From positions 1 to 64,000 of the forward strand of contig CAIXUZ010000077.1 of assembly GCA_903922735.1 (NCBI GenBank): a DNA stretch of 64,000 nt, read 5' to 3'. Of the stretch, positions 9,278 to 17,922 are shown in pieces (within the stretch, counting starts at the first letter, position 1; each line of letters begins with the position of its first letter). The stretch is from an uncultured Verrucomicrobia subdivision 3 bacterium. GTDB lineage: Bacteria; Verrucomicrobiota; Verrucomicrobiia; Limisphaerales; UBA11358. Under the pieces are notes generated by a model, which was not told the DNA's origin, searched no databases, and worked only from the letters and a program-made list of their open reading frames with translations. The translations under genes were made by a program, and so were the position numbers.

Positions 9278-10288
9278 TTATTCGCGCCCCTCAGCCAGAT
9301 TTTCTGTTGAAAGCGCGGTCCAATTTTCCGCAAACGGATCCGGCAACGGCTCGCGCTGGACTTGCGCAACGGCATCCTCGATTTCACGGATGGCTTCGCT
9401 ACGCCAGACGGCAAGTTGGGCGCGATCGGTGATTTTTTCCTGAATTAAGAATTCTTCCGCCAGTTTCAAGCAATCGCGGCCCAGCGGAGAATTTTTCAGT
9501 TCGGGCACAATGTAGCCGGCGTCATCGTGTTCCCCGTGGCCGCAGAGGCGGAGCAGATTGGCCACGATGAGCTGCGGGCCGTGGCCGGCACGGGCGCGGG
9601 TGACCGCGTGGCCGACGACATCGAGACACGCGGACAAATCATTGCCAACCACGGAATGCGCCTCGACGCCGTAGCCCACGGCTTTATCCGCGAGGTCGGC
9701 ACAGACAAATTGGCGGTCATTCGGCGTGGAATAAGCGTATTGGTTGTTGGCAACGACCAGAACGAGCGGAAGTTTTTCCACGGCCGCTTGATTAAGCGCT
9801 TCGTGAAACGAGCCAGTGGAGGTCGCACCTTCGCCAATACACGCCACGCCGACGAGTCCAGTGACACCTTTCATGCGCCGCGCAAACAAAACCCCGTTGA
9901 CGACGGAAATCATCGCACCAAGGTGGCTGATCATCGGTAAATAGCCATCCTGAGGCCGACCGCGATGGACGTTGCCGTCACGCCCGCGCATAGGACCGAG
10001 CGCGGAGCCGAGGTAAGTGCGGACAGCATCGAGAATGGTTTCACCAAACGCGAGGCGGCCAGCGGCATCGCGGATAAGCGGGGCGAAAACATCGGTTTTT
10101 TGCAGAGAAACGCCAATGGCGGCGCTCAAGGCTTCCTGCCCGCGCCCAAGAAAGACGCCGCCATGGATTTTTCCGGCGCGATAAAGCGCGGCAAATTTGT
10201 CGTCCAACAGCCGCGCCCGCAACATGAAGCGGTAGGCGGCCAATTGCGCCGCGCCGATGGTACGAGGTTCGGAGACGATTTGCAGCAT
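9278..10288 (-). CDS. 2-oxoacid dehydrogenase E1 component, alpha subunit
   Basis: A 336-residue E1 alpha subunit that binds thiamine diphosphate and decarboxylates the 2-oxoacid. The cofactor motif is visible as CIGEGATSTGSFHEALN followed by VVANNQYAYST, i.e. the GDG-to-NN thiamine motif with GEG in place of GDG. It is the first gene of the operon; the start ATG at 10288 leaves a 132-bp divergent promoter region shared with the hybrid kinase gene. The phospho-loop region seen in regulated mitochondrial enzymes cannot be judged. Substrate remains open. Confidence 0.93.
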   Translation of the reverse strand: MLQIVSEPRTIGAAQLAAYRFMLRARLLDDKFAALYRAGKIHGGVFLGRGQEALSAAIGVSLQKTDVFAPLIRDAAGRLAFGETILDAVRTYLGSALGPMRGRDGNVHRGRPQDGYLPMISHLGAMISVVNGVLFARRMKGVTGLVGVACIGEGATSTGSFHEALNQAAVEKLPLVLVVANNQYAYSTPNDRQFVCADLADKAVGYGVEAHSVVGNDLSACLDVVGHAVTRARAGHGPQLIVANLLRLCGHGEHDDAGYIVPELKNSPLGRDCLKLAEEFLIQEKITDRAQLAVWRSEAIREIEDAVAQVQREPLPDPFAENWTALSTENLAEGRE

Positions 10289-10420
10289 GGAGAAAGTTTA
10301 TCGCCGAGGAAGCGGAGCGGCAACGATTCTTTCGGAAATCGCAGAAAAAAACGTCTGGCGGCGCACAGAATAAAACGCTATTTACTTCCTACACGGAAGG
10401 TTAATTTTTTAGAAAACGCC

Positions 10421-12862
10421 ATGAGCCAACTGAAGTTTCAAGTCCTGCTGCTGAGTGTTGATGCCAAGCTAGCGGAGACTTTGTCATTACTTATCCGGCT
10501 GGATGGCGGTACCGCCAGTTTGGTCACCACCTGCGCTGAAGCGCTACAGTTCGCCCGGAACCATCCGCCGGACTTAATCCTTCTGGACGTGAAAACGGCT
10601 GAGGCGGAAAGTCTCAATCTGCTCCGCCATCTCAAAAGCAGTCCGCCGCCGCTTCCGGTTTACACCATCATGATGGCTCCGGCCGGTGATAATTCGGGGG
10701 TGCTGCGGGCGTTCGACATGGGTTTGAACGAATTCATCCAGACGCCGTTTGAAAGCTCTTTTTTCCGGGCGCGCCTCCGCGGGGCGGTGCAACTCAAACA
10801 CCGGCTGGAAGAGTTGGTTCGCCGGCAGCAGGAACTGATTGAGGCCTGCCGCGCTGCCGAGGCAAATTCACGCGCCAAATCGGATTTCCTCGCGACGATG
10901 AGCCACGAAATCCGCACGCCGATGAACGGAGTCGTCGCCATGACGGGACTGATGATGGAGACATCAGTAACGCCGGAGCAGCGCGGTTATCTGGAAACCA
11001 TCTATAACAGCAGCGAGTCGCTGTTAAAAATCATCAACGACATACTCGACTTTTCCAAAATCGAAGCGGGCAAAATGGAGCTGGAAAAGCGCGAATTCAA
11101 CCTAGGCACCAACATTGAGGAAGCGCTCGATCTCATGGCCGCACGGGCAGTTGAAAAAAAACTGGACATAGGTTACGACCTGGACCCGGCCATTCCAGCC
11201 ATGATGGAAGGCGACGCCCAGCGACTCCGGCAAGTGCTGGTCAATCTCCTCAGCAATGCGCTGAAATTCACCGAACAGGGCGATGTTTTCATCAAAGTCG
11301 AAAAGCTGGACCGGCCAGCCGGCGAACCAGAAAACCCCGCCAGCCTGTGGTTGCATTTCATCGTGCGGGATACCGGCATCGGCATCGAAGCCGACCGACT
11401 GGTAAGATTGTTCCGGGCGTTTATGCAAGCGGACGCCTCCACGTCGCGCCAATATGGCGGCACCGGCCTTGGTCTGGCGATCAGCCGCCGATTGGTGGAG
11501 TTAATGGGCGGACGAATGTGGGCGGAAAGCCTGCCGGGCACCGGCTCAACGTTTCATTTCACCGTGAACATGACGGCGTCACCACTCGCCCCGCCACCGC
11601 CACACGCGAAACGCATACCCCGACTGGCGGATTTAAAGATCTTGATTTTGGACGACAACGCGACCTGCCGGAACACGCTATTCGAACAATGCCATCGCTG
11701 GGGCATGCAACCCAAGGCGGTGGAGAATTCGGCGCAAGCGCTGGAACTGCTCCGCAAAGGTGCGACCTTTGATCTGGCGCTGGTGGATTCGGATTTGCCC
11801 GGCAAAGATGGTTTCACGGTGGCCCTGGAGATACAAAAAATCCCCGCCGGGGCGATGCTGCCCATCATATTGCTGATGCCACTTGGCAAAAATCACAATG
11901 GCAACGCAGCCCCAGTGATGTTCGCCCATACGGTCAACAAGCCGGTTAAACCCGCGCAACTGTGCACCGTGCTAGAACGCGCCCTGCTAAGTCCGCGCAT
12001 CCCCACCCAATTGCCGGAGGCACCCAAAACCGATTCGACGCTGGCGACGCAACTACCCTTGCGGATCCTGGTGGCGGATGACAACGCCATCAACCTGAAA
12101 GTGGCCGTCCGCATATTGCAACAGATCGGCTACGAACCCGACACAACCACCAACGGACGGGAGGCCCTAGAGGCGCTTGATCGCAAACCCTACGACCTGA
12201 TTTTCATGGATGTGATGATGCCGGAAATGGACGGCCTGGAGGCAACCCGGCTTTTGCGCAAACGCCAGATGACCGGAGGACAACAACATTATTCGTCCCG
12301 CATCATCGTCGTGGCCATGACGGCCCACGCCATGCAGGGCGACCGCGAGAAATGCATCGCCGCCGGAATGGATGATTACCTGGCCAAGCCGGTCCGCCCC
12401 AAAGAAGTCCGGGACATTATTGAACGTTGGGGCGGAAAAATTATGCAGAATGTCAAACCATTAACTTCAGCCACACCCGACCCGAACGCCGAAGAACCGC
12501 CCGTGGACATGGACCGGATGAATGATTTGACCGACGGAAATAAAGATAGTTTGCGCGAGCTGGTGGAAATGTTCTTGAAACAGACCCACAAACAATTCGG
12601 CCAAATCGAAACCGCCATCCGCGAAGGCAATGCCGATACAGTGCGGCGGGTAGCCCACAGCTGCGCCGGTGCCAGCGCCACGCTGGGCATGACCCGGCTG
12701 GTGCCCAAGCTCCGAGAGCTGGAGAAACTCGGCGCAGCCGGCACCTTGACGGACACCGGACGGATTTGTGAGGATGCCGTGGGAGAATTCGGCCGCATCC
12801 GGGAATTTCTGAAAGCGCAACCAGAATTAACCGCCTGCGTAACCAGCCTCGCTCTAGCATGA
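10421..12862 (+). CDS. Hybrid sensor histidine kinase (REC-HisKA-HATPase-REC-REC-HPt)
   Basis: An 813-residue soluble phosphorelay kinase with no membrane segment. Order: an N-terminal receiver-like domain (D56 in LILLDVK, somewhat degenerate), a short coiled linker, HisKA with phospho-accepting H162 in SHEIRTPMNG, HATPase with GLGLAIS, a second receiver with a VDSDLPGKDG site, a third canonical receiver (VADDN, then FMDVMMPEMDG), and an HPt domain with H746 in VAHSCAGASATLG. The ATG at 10421 is chosen because codons further upstream are antisense to the E1 alpha gene. The stop overlaps the ATG of the next response regulator (ATGA), so both are one unit. The input is probably another phosphorelay protein acting on the N-terminal receiver. 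Confidence 0.92.
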   Translation: MSQLKFQVLLLSVDAKLAETLSLLIRLDGGTASLVTTCAEALQFARNHPPDLILLDVKTAEAESLNLLRHLKSSPPPLPVYTIMMAPAGDNSGVLRAFDMGLNEFIQTPFESSFFRARLRGAVQLKHRLEELVRRQQELIEACRAAEANSRAKSDFLATMSHEIRTPMNGVVAMTGLMMETSVTPEQRGYLETIYNSSESLLKIINDILDFSKIEAGKMELEKREFNLGTNIEEALDLMAARAVEKKLDIGYDLDPAIPAMMEGDAQRLRQVLVNLLSNALKFTEQGDVFIKVEKLDRPAGEPENPASLWLHFIVRDTGIGIEADRLVRLFRAFMQADASTSRQYGGTGLGLAISRRLVELMGGRMWAESLPGTGSTFHFTVNMTASPLAPPPPHAKRIPRLADLKILILDDNATCRNTLFEQCHRWGMQPKAVENSAQALELLRKGATFDLALVDSDLPGKDGFTVALEIQKIPAGAMLPIILLMPLGKNHNGNAAPVMFAHTVNKPVKPAQLCTVLERALLSPRIPTQLPEAPKTDSTLATQLPLRILVADDNAINLKVAVRILQQIGYEPDTTTNGREALEALDRKPYDLIFMDVMMPEMDGLEATRLLRKRQMTGGQQHYSSRIIVVAMTAHAMQGDREKCIAAGMDDYLAKPVRPKEVRDIIERWGGKIMQNVKPLTSATPDPNAEEPPVDMDRMNDLTDGNKDSLRELVEMFLKQTHKQFGQIETAIREGNADTVRRVAHSCAGASATLGMTRLVPKLRELEKLGAAGTLTDTGRICEDAVGEFGRIREFLKAQPELTACVTSLALA

Positions 12863-14049
12863 AAAAAATCCTGATCATCGAGGACGACCAGATTGTAGCC
12901 AATGTTTACCGCAACAAATTTGCGGTCGAAGGCTATCAGGCCGAAGTATCGCCCGATGGCGAGACCGGCCTGAAACTCATGCGCACATTCCATCCGGATA
13001 TCATCATCCTCGACCTCATGCTGCCCGGAATTTCCGGCGTGGACGTCATCCGAGAAATCCGCAGCGAGGCGGATTTTTCAAAAATTCCCATCATCGTTTT
13101 TTCCAACACCTATCTGACAAACCTGATCCAAGAAGCGTGGCGGGCGGGCGCAAACAAATGCCTGTCTAAATCCAATTGCACGCCCAAGGACGTCATTGAA
13201 GTAGTGCGGCACAGCGTCGGCGATAGCGGCGCCATGCAAACACCGCCAGCCGCCAGCAAGAAGTCAGAATCAGCCGCCGTCGAGCTATCCACCACCAATG
13301 ACGAGGAATTTCAGGCCGATTTACGGAAGACTTTCATTGAAAATCTGCCGGTCACCCTCTACACGCTACGGGCCAGCCTGCAAACGCTCATCAAGGCCGA
13401 AAACGAAATGACCCGCCTCAAGCAGGTTCATGAGATTTACCGCCAGATTCATGCGCTCAACGGAAACGCCGGCATCGCCGGCATGATTCAGATCGCCCAC
13501 ATGGCCTCGGCCTTTGAAGCGCTGCTAAAAGAAATCTACGAAAAGCCAAAGAACATCAATGCCTCCACCCTTCGCACCATCGCGGCGGCGGTGGATTTTC
13601 TGGGCATCCTGTTTGATAAAGGCATTCTGCTGGATCAGCAGGAAGCTCCGACCTCAAAGATTCTCGTCGTGGATGACGAGGCCATTTCCCGCCGCGCCAT
13701 TGTTTACGCCCTCGAAAAAGCCCGCCTCAAATCAGTAAATGTCGAAGACCCGGAACAAGCCTTACAGCTGCTGTCGGAAAACGATTTCGACCTTATCTTC
13801 CTTGATGTGGACATGCCCAAAATGACCGGTTATGAACTCTGCGCCAAACTTCGCGCCATGGCCCATCACAAAAAAACCCCCGTCGTATTTGTCACCAGCC
13901 TCAACGATTTTGAAGCCCGCACCAATTCCACCATGGCCGGTGGCAACGACTTCATTGGCAAACCCTTTCTCTTCATCGAGCTGACCGTCAAAGCACTCAT
14001 TCACGTCCTCCGCACCAAACTCCAACGTTCCCAACGGCATGGCAATTGA
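12859..14049 (+). CDS. Response regulator with REC-HPt-REC layout
   Basis: A 396-residue protein with no DNA-binding or enzyme output domain. It begins with a receiver (IIEDD acid pair, phospho-site D52 in IIILDLMLPG), continues with an HPt-like helical domain (candidate phospho-histidine H198 in YRQIHALNGNAG), and ends with a second receiver (VVDDE, D316 in IFLDVDMPKMTG). It overlaps the upstream hybrid kinase by ATGA. Together they supply several receivers and two HPt sites, a chain able to pass phosphate in steps. The final target is not encoded here. PatA-type and gliding-motility regulators have comparable layouts, but no such link is visible. Confidence 0.88.
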   Translation: MKKILIIEDDQIVANVYRNKFAVEGYQAEVSPDGETGLKLMRTFHPDIIILDLMLPGISGVDVIREIRSEADFSKIPIIVFSNTYLTNLIQEAWRAGANKCLSKSNCTPKDVIEVVRHSVGDSGAMQTPPAASKKSESAAVELSTTNDEEFQADLRKTFIENLPVTLYTLRASLQTLIKAENEMTRLKQVHEIYRQIHALNGNAGIAGMIQIAHMASAFEALLKEIYEKPKNINASTLRTIAAAVDFLGILFDKGILLDQQEAPTSKILVVDDEAISRRAIVYALEKARLKSVNVEDPEQALQLLSENDFDLIFLDVDMPKMTGYELCAKLRAMAHHKKTPVVFVTSLNDFEARTNSTMAGGNDFIGKPFLFIELTVKALIHVLRTKLQRSQRHGN

Positions 14050-14055
14050 TCCCTT

Positions 14056-14520
14056 GTGAAAAAGTGGAAGTTAATTTTTCTGGCTGCGCTCATAATTTTC
14101 GCCGCCCTTCAGTTGTTCAACCCGGCGCGCACGAATCCGCCGGTAAAAAATGATATTATTACGGCCACAAAACCACCGAAGTCCATCAGCGCCAGCCTCC
14201 GCGCCGCCTGCTACGACTGTCACTCGCATGAAACCTTCTGGCCGTTTTACGCCCGCATCGCCCCCGTTTCCTGGCTCATCGCCAGCGACGTAAATGAAGG
14301 CCGCGAGCACTTGAATTTTTCAGATTGGCCGACGGAAGCCGACCGGGCGGCAATAAAAATGGATCGCATCAATGAAGTCCTCGATTACCGCGAAATGCCG
14401 CCAATAAAATACACGCTCATCCATGCCGATGCCCGCCTCACCGAGGCGCAACGCAAGGAAATCATGGATTGGACGGCCGTCATCGCCCAAAAATTTCGCT
14501 CCGGCACGCCCAGTCAATAA
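14056..14520 (+). CDS. Haem-binding domain protein, membrane-anchored
   Basis: A 154-residue protein with an N-terminal hydrophobic segment (residues about 5-20, LIFLAALIIFAALQLF) that acts as signal anchor, and a c-type haem site CYDCHSHET (CxxCH) near residue 52. This is the layout of the haem-binding (Haem_bd) domain family, often found next to cytochrome c peroxidases. The start codon is GTG, 6 bp after the preceding response-regulator gene. The distal haem ligand is probably in the MPP-containing region near residue 115, where the family has a conserved methionine. Electron-transfer partner is unknown. Confidence 0.8.
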   Translation: MKKWKLIFLAALIIFAALQLFNPARTNPPVKNDIITATKPPKSISASLRAACYDCHSHETFWPFYARIAPVSWLIASDVNEGREHLNFSDWPTEADRAAIKMDRINEVLDYREMPPIKYTLIHADARLTEAQRKEIMDWTAVIAQKFRSGTPSQ

Positions 14521-14523
14521 CCC

Positions 14524-15156
14524 ATGCTCAACAGCGAATTCATCCCTGCCGCGGACAAAAACTCGCGCCGCCTGTTCGTCGTCCTGCACGGCCTGGGCGA
14601 CACGATTGAAGGCTGGCGCTGGCTGCCCGGCGCGCTGGATTTGCCGTGCCTAAACTATCTCCTCGTCAACGCGCCCGACGAATACTACGGCGGCTATTCT
14701 TGGTTTGACTATCCCGGGGACATCACCCCCGGCATCCACCGCAGCCGCAAGCTGTTGTTTGATCTGCTCGATGATTTGCGGACAAAAAACTTTCCAGCCG
14801 ACCAGATCACGCTCGGCGGTTTCTCGCAGGGCTGCCTGATGTCGCTGGAAACCGGCCTGCGCTATCCGCATCGGCTCGCTGGCATCGTCGGCATTAGCGG
14901 CTGGGTGTTTGAAATCGAGAAACTGGTGCGCGACTTCACGCCCGTCGCCAAATCGCAACGGCTCCTTATTACCCACGGCCAATACGATCCGCTGCTTCCT
15001 TTCGACGAAGCTCGCAGTCAGGCGCACCAACTCAAAGCCGCCGGCCTAAATGTCACCTGGCGCGAGTATCCCAAGGAACACACCATCCACGGCACCGAAG
15101 AAATCACCGACATACGCGACTTCGTGAAAGCCGGTTATCCGGTTGCGGGCGGATAA
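14524..15156 (+). CDS. Carboxylesterase/phospholipase-family alpha/beta hydrolase
   Basis: A 210-residue cytosolic serine hydrolase of the YpfH/carboxylesterase type. The oxyanion-side HGLGD motif is near residue 23, the nucleophile serine sits in GGFSQG near residue 100, the acid is in HGQYDPLLP near 160, and the histidine is in KEHTIHG near 190. The start ATG lies 3 bp after the upstream stop, so it may be co-expressed with the haem-binding protein. Natural substrate unknown. No signal peptide. Confidence 0.82.
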   Translation: MLNSEFIPAADKNSRRLFVVLHGLGDTIEGWRWLPGALDLPCLNYLLVNAPDEYYGGYSWFDYPGDITPGIHRSRKLLFDLLDDLRTKNFPADQITLGGFSQGCLMSLETGLRYPHRLAGIVGISGWVFEIEKLVRDFTPVAKSQRLLITHGQYDPLLPFDEARSQAHQLKAAGLNVTWREYPKEHTIHGTEEITDIRDFVKAGYPVAGG

Positions 15157-15197
15157 CCAGCCTGAACAGGCCGTGCCACCGCGCGGGCTTGGGAAGT

Positions 15198-15401
15198 TCA
15201 AACGCTCATTTCGCGATGCGCACCGGGCATCCAGCCTTGTTCCGCGCGCGCCGAGGCCGGTTCAACCCACGCGTTTTCCACGGCCTCACGCATCCGGGCG
15301 AACCACCATTGAGCCCGCGCCACGCGCTGTTCGCGCCGCCGCCCGTAAATGCGCGTCTGCATTCCGTTGAAACCGAGTTCGAGTTGTTCATTGGTCGTCA
15401 T
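15198..15401 (-). CDS. Small conserved hypothetical protein (QWWF-motif)
   Basis: A 67-residue basic protein with an LELGFNG start region, an arginine-rich middle and the block ARAQWWFARMREAV followed by an acidic/proline tail. I recall similar small proteins with an (Q/N)WWF...MR motif from other Verrucomicrobiota genomes, but I cannot name a function. ATG at 15401 is chosen over the upstream in-frame codons because the conserved part begins there and an AAAGGC lies close upstream. It stands alone, convergent with the esterase gene. It could bind nucleic acid given its charge; that is a guess. Confidence 0.6.
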   Translation of the reverse strand: MTTNEQLELGFNGMQTRIYGRRREQRVARAQWWFARMREAVENAWVEPASARAEQGWMPGAHREMSV

Positions 15402-15536
15402 AATTTGCCTTTCTTTCGACGACATCCTCGCATGGGGGGTAGGACAATGGCTGTCCAAGCCAGACTATTTTAGAAAAATTTTTGGGAGGGAAAATCAAGG
15501 GAGAAAACCGGCCTGAACCGCCAACCCGGAATCAAG

Positions 15537-15905
15537 TCAGTGGATTTCCACCACATCGCCAGCTTCCAGCGGAATCACGGCTCCGTTGAGTAAAACCGCC
15601 GGGTTCAGCTTCGCGCTTTCGCCCTGACGCGTGAGGATGATTTCCTGCGGATCATTTAGATCCAGATATTTCGCGGTGGCAATCGCCTGCGTCAGCGTCA
15701 GCCCGGCCACCCACGGCACGGAAGCCTTCTCCACCGGTCCGATGACTGAAACTGCGGGGAAAACTGATGCCGACTGCGCTTGTTGTCGCAAGGCGGCATT
15801 TTGTCCAGCAAGGAAGGCATTTTGCTCCCTGAGTCGCGCCGCAGAATTGGTCGTGCAGCCGGAAACAGCAAGTATCATCACCAATATGACCAAAGCTGTT
15901 CTCAT
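15537..15905 (-). CDS. Lipoprotein with SLBB-like region
   Basis: A 122-residue protein with a signal sequence ending in the lipobox AVSG-C (residues about 13-17), hence a predicted lipoprotein. A short coiled coil (REQNAFLAGQNAALRQQ) follows, then a beta-rich part with GLTLTQAIATAKYLDLNDP and a GDVVEI end. That pattern resembles the SLBB domain of polysaccharide-export proteins. ATG at 15905 overlaps the panB stop (ATGA), so it is translated after panB although no functional link is evident. Confidence 0.6.
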   Translation of the reverse strand: MRTALVILVMILAVSGCTTNSAARLREQNAFLAGQNAALRQQAQSASVFPAVSVIGPVEKASVPWVAGLTLTQAIATAKYLDLNDPQEIILTRQGESAKLNPAVLLNGAVIPLEAGDVVEIH

Positions 15906-16672
15906 CGCACACTCATATCTTTTTTCCAGATCAGCACGGCCGATCTGATTTCCGCCGCGCAATTCACCTTGGGTTTCACAAAGCGCGGCGTGAACCACGG
16001 AAATGCACCGATCAAATCATGCGTGACCAAAATCTGCCCGTCACAATCCAGCCCGCTGCCAATGCCGATGGTCGGAATCGAAAGGCACTGTGAAATCTCT
16101 TTCGCCACCGGCGGCGTCACAAGTTCCAGCACGATGGCGAACGCGCCCGCATCCGCCAACGCCTTGGCATCCGCCAGCAACCGCTGATGTTCCTCGTCTT
16201 TCTTACCTTTGATATGATAGCCGCCCTCTTCCAAAACATTCTGCGGCAGCATCCCAAGATGCCCCATAAACGGAATTCCGACACCGACAATGGCTTTGAC
16301 CTGCTGCAAGATTTCCCGTCCACCTTCGGCTTTCACAAATTCCGCACCGGCAGCAATCAGGCGTCTGGCATTGGCGACCGCATCAGAAACCGTCTCATAA
16401 CTTTTGAACGGCAAATCCGCTCCCAGCAGCGCATTCGGCCTGGCGCGGGCGGCGGCGCGAGTGTGATGTTCCATTTCCGCCATCGTGACGTGCGTGGTGT
16501 CAGGATACCCCAGAACCACCATGCCCACAGAATCGCCGACCAGCAGCAATGGCACACCGGCTTCATCGAGCAGTTTCGCCATCGGAAAATCATACGCCGT
16601 GAGTGCGGCAATCTTTTCGCCGCGGGCTTTCATCGCGCGTATGGTTTCCACCTTGATTTTTTGCGAATTCAT
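15902..16672 (-). CDS. panB: 3-methyl-2-oxobutanoate hydroxymethyltransferase
   Basis: A 256-residue ketopantoate hydroxymethyltransferase, the first committed step to pantothenate: it adds a hydroxymethyl group from methylene-tetrahydrofolate to 2-oxoisovalerate. Visible are AALTAYDFPMAKLLDEAG, the metal-binding LLVGDSVGMV, the HTRAAARA block, FVKAEGG, GIPFMGHLGMLPQ and the GIGSGLDCDGQILV segment near the end. Length and motifs are normal. The stop overlaps the start of the lipoprotein gene. Upstream lies a short palindromic stretch. Confidence 0.95.
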   Translation of the reverse strand: MNSQKIKVETIRAMKARGEKIAALTAYDFPMAKLLDEAGVPLLLVGDSVGMVVLGYPDTTHVTMAEMEHHTRAAARARPNALLGADLPFKSYETVSDAVANARRLIAAGAEFVKAEGGREILQQVKAIVGVGIPFMGHLGMLPQNVLEEGGYHIKGKKDEEHQRLLADAKALADAGAFAIVLELVTPPVAKEISQCLSIPTIGIGSGLDCDGQILVTHDLIGAFPWFTPRFVKPKVNCAAEIRSAVLIWKKDMSVR

Positions 16673-16729
16673 ATGCCTGGATTGGTAGGACGGTGCGCTG
16701 CGACGTCCAGACAGCGCGGCGCTTTGTCA

Positions 16730-17743
16730 CTATCTGTTAAAACTGTTGAGCAATTCATCCGGCGTAGTCACCGCCGTGCCGACTTTACCGACGACAATGC
16801 CGGCGGCATGGTTCGACATGATTGCCGCTTCAATCGGCGAGGCACCGGCCGCAATGGCCAGCGTAAATGTGGCAATTACCGTGTCGCCGGCGCCGGAAAC
16901 ATCGAAGACTTCCTGGGCTACCGTGGGAATGTGAAATGGCTTCTGTCCGCGCTGGCAAAGCAGCATACCCAGCTCACCCAGCGTGATGAGCAGCAGGGCC
17001 GGGTTCAATTCTTGCAGCAGCCGCTCGGCAACCAGCATCAAGTTTTTATCCGCAAAGGGATTCACATTTTTCGAATCGTCCGGCAAATCCGCCAACTCAA
17101 ACGCCTCCTTGCGGTTCGGCGTGATGAGGGAGAGATTGCCCAAATTCAGGTGATGCACCGGCTTCGGATCGAGGCTCAACCACACGCCGCGCTCATGACA
17201 GAGCGTTTTGATTTCATTCAGCAATAACTGCGTCACCACGCCCTTGCCATAATCGCCAACGATAACCGCATCCGCTTTCGCCAATTTTGATTTAAATCCC
17301 GCCAGTAACGTTGCTGTCGTTTCAGTTTCCAGAGCGCCGCGGGTTTCGCGGTCGATGCGCACAACCTGTTGCTGGTGGGCCACGATGCGCGTCTTGATGC
17401 TCGTATGCCGCGCGGAACTTTTGACCAGCCCGGAGCAGCCGATGTGCTGCTCCCCCAAAATTTTCAGCAATTTGCGAGCAGCGTCATCGTTGCCAATGGC
17501 GCCAAAAAGCTCCGTCGGCGTGGCCAGTGAAACGAGATTCCGCGCGACGTTTGCCGCACCGCCGGGCATGAAACTCTCGCGCGAAAAATCCACCACCGGC
17601 ACCGGCGCTTCCGGCGAAATGCGCGAAACGCCGCCCCAGATGAACTGATCGAGCATCACGTCGCCGACGACGAGGACGCGAGACTTTTGCGCAGCGGATA
17701 AAATCTGACGCGCACGTGAAGCGGATATTTTTTTTGCACTCAT
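16730..17743 (-). CDS. rfaE1: D-glycero-beta-D-manno-heptose-7-phosphate kinase (RfaE1/HldE kinase domain)
   Basis: A 337-residue PfkB-family sugar kinase. It phosphorylates heptose 7-phosphate at C1 on the way to ADP-heptose for lipopolysaccharide core. Visible are the VVGDVMLDQFIWG start, SPEAPVPVV, the MPGGAANVARNL block and the catalytic DVSGAGDTV near the C-terminus. There is no fused nucleotidyltransferase domain, so the adenylyl transfer needs a separate RfaE2. ATG at 17743 is preferred; an in-frame GTG at 17755 is possible and lies inside a decamer repeat. Confidence 0.88.
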   Translation of the reverse strand: MSAKKISASRARQILSAAQKSRVLVVGDVMLDQFIWGGVSRISPEAPVPVVDFSRESFMPGGAANVARNLVSLATPTELFGAIGNDDAARKLLKILGEQHIGCSGLVKSSARHTSIKTRIVAHQQQVVRIDRETRGALETETTATLLAGFKSKLAKADAVIVGDYGKGVVTQLLLNEIKTLCHERGVWLSLDPKPVHHLNLGNLSLITPNRKEAFELADLPDDSKNVNPFADKNLMLVAERLLQELNPALLLITLGELGMLLCQRGQKPFHIPTVAQEVFDVSGAGDTVIATFTLAIAAGASPIEAAIMSNHAAGIVVGKVGTAVTTPDELLNSFNR

Positions 17744-17750
17744 ATTTTTA

Positions 17751-17776
17751 ACCACGGATTGACACGAATGGACACC
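17751..17776. repeat. Ten-bp-period repeat, copy 1
   Basis: ACCACGGATT, GACACGAATG and GACACCGATA follow each other with a 10-bp period. A degenerate inverted copy lies at about 17890-17922. Similar decamers occur at 21529 and 29245. Confidence 0.7.
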
Positions 17777-17793
17777 GATACCGGATGCCGGCA

Positions 17794-17862
17794 GGGCGAG
17801 GTTCCCGGCGAGCCGCCCTTAGCAAACAGCCGAAACAGCTTGCGAGGACGTTCGCCCCACCA
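17794..17862. repeat. GC-rich 25-bp dispersed repeat, copies 2 (inverted) and 3 (partial)
   Basis: GGGCGAGGTTCCCGGCGAGCC at 17795-17815 is the inverted form of the repeat seen at 21598. GCGAGGACGTTCGCCCCACC at 17842-17861 is a partial direct copy. They make up most of the 180-bp gap between the heptose kinase and thiG genes. Confidence 0.6.
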
Positions 17863-17889
17863 GCCAAAGTTTTCATCCCCATTCCGTAT

Positions 17890-17922
17890 CCGTGTTTTGC
17901 CGTGTCCATCCGTGGTTCAAAT
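17890..17922. repeat. Ten-bp-period repeat, copy 2 (inverted)
   Basis: The segment CCGTATCCGTG...GTGTCCATCCGTGG is the reverse-complement type of the decamer array at 17751-17776, so the intergenic region is flanked by inverted decamer arrays. Confidence 0.6.

Noticed and set aside
10386-10410. Short hairpin CTTCC-TACAC-GGAAG with T-run before the hybrid kinase start
   Set aside because: The stem is only 5 bp and just upstream of the start codon; it is too weak to call an attenuator.
9965-10420. Upstream extension of the hybrid kinase frame
   Set aside because: These codons are antisense to the E1 alpha gene and lack domain similarity; the ATG at 10421 begins the receiver-like domain.
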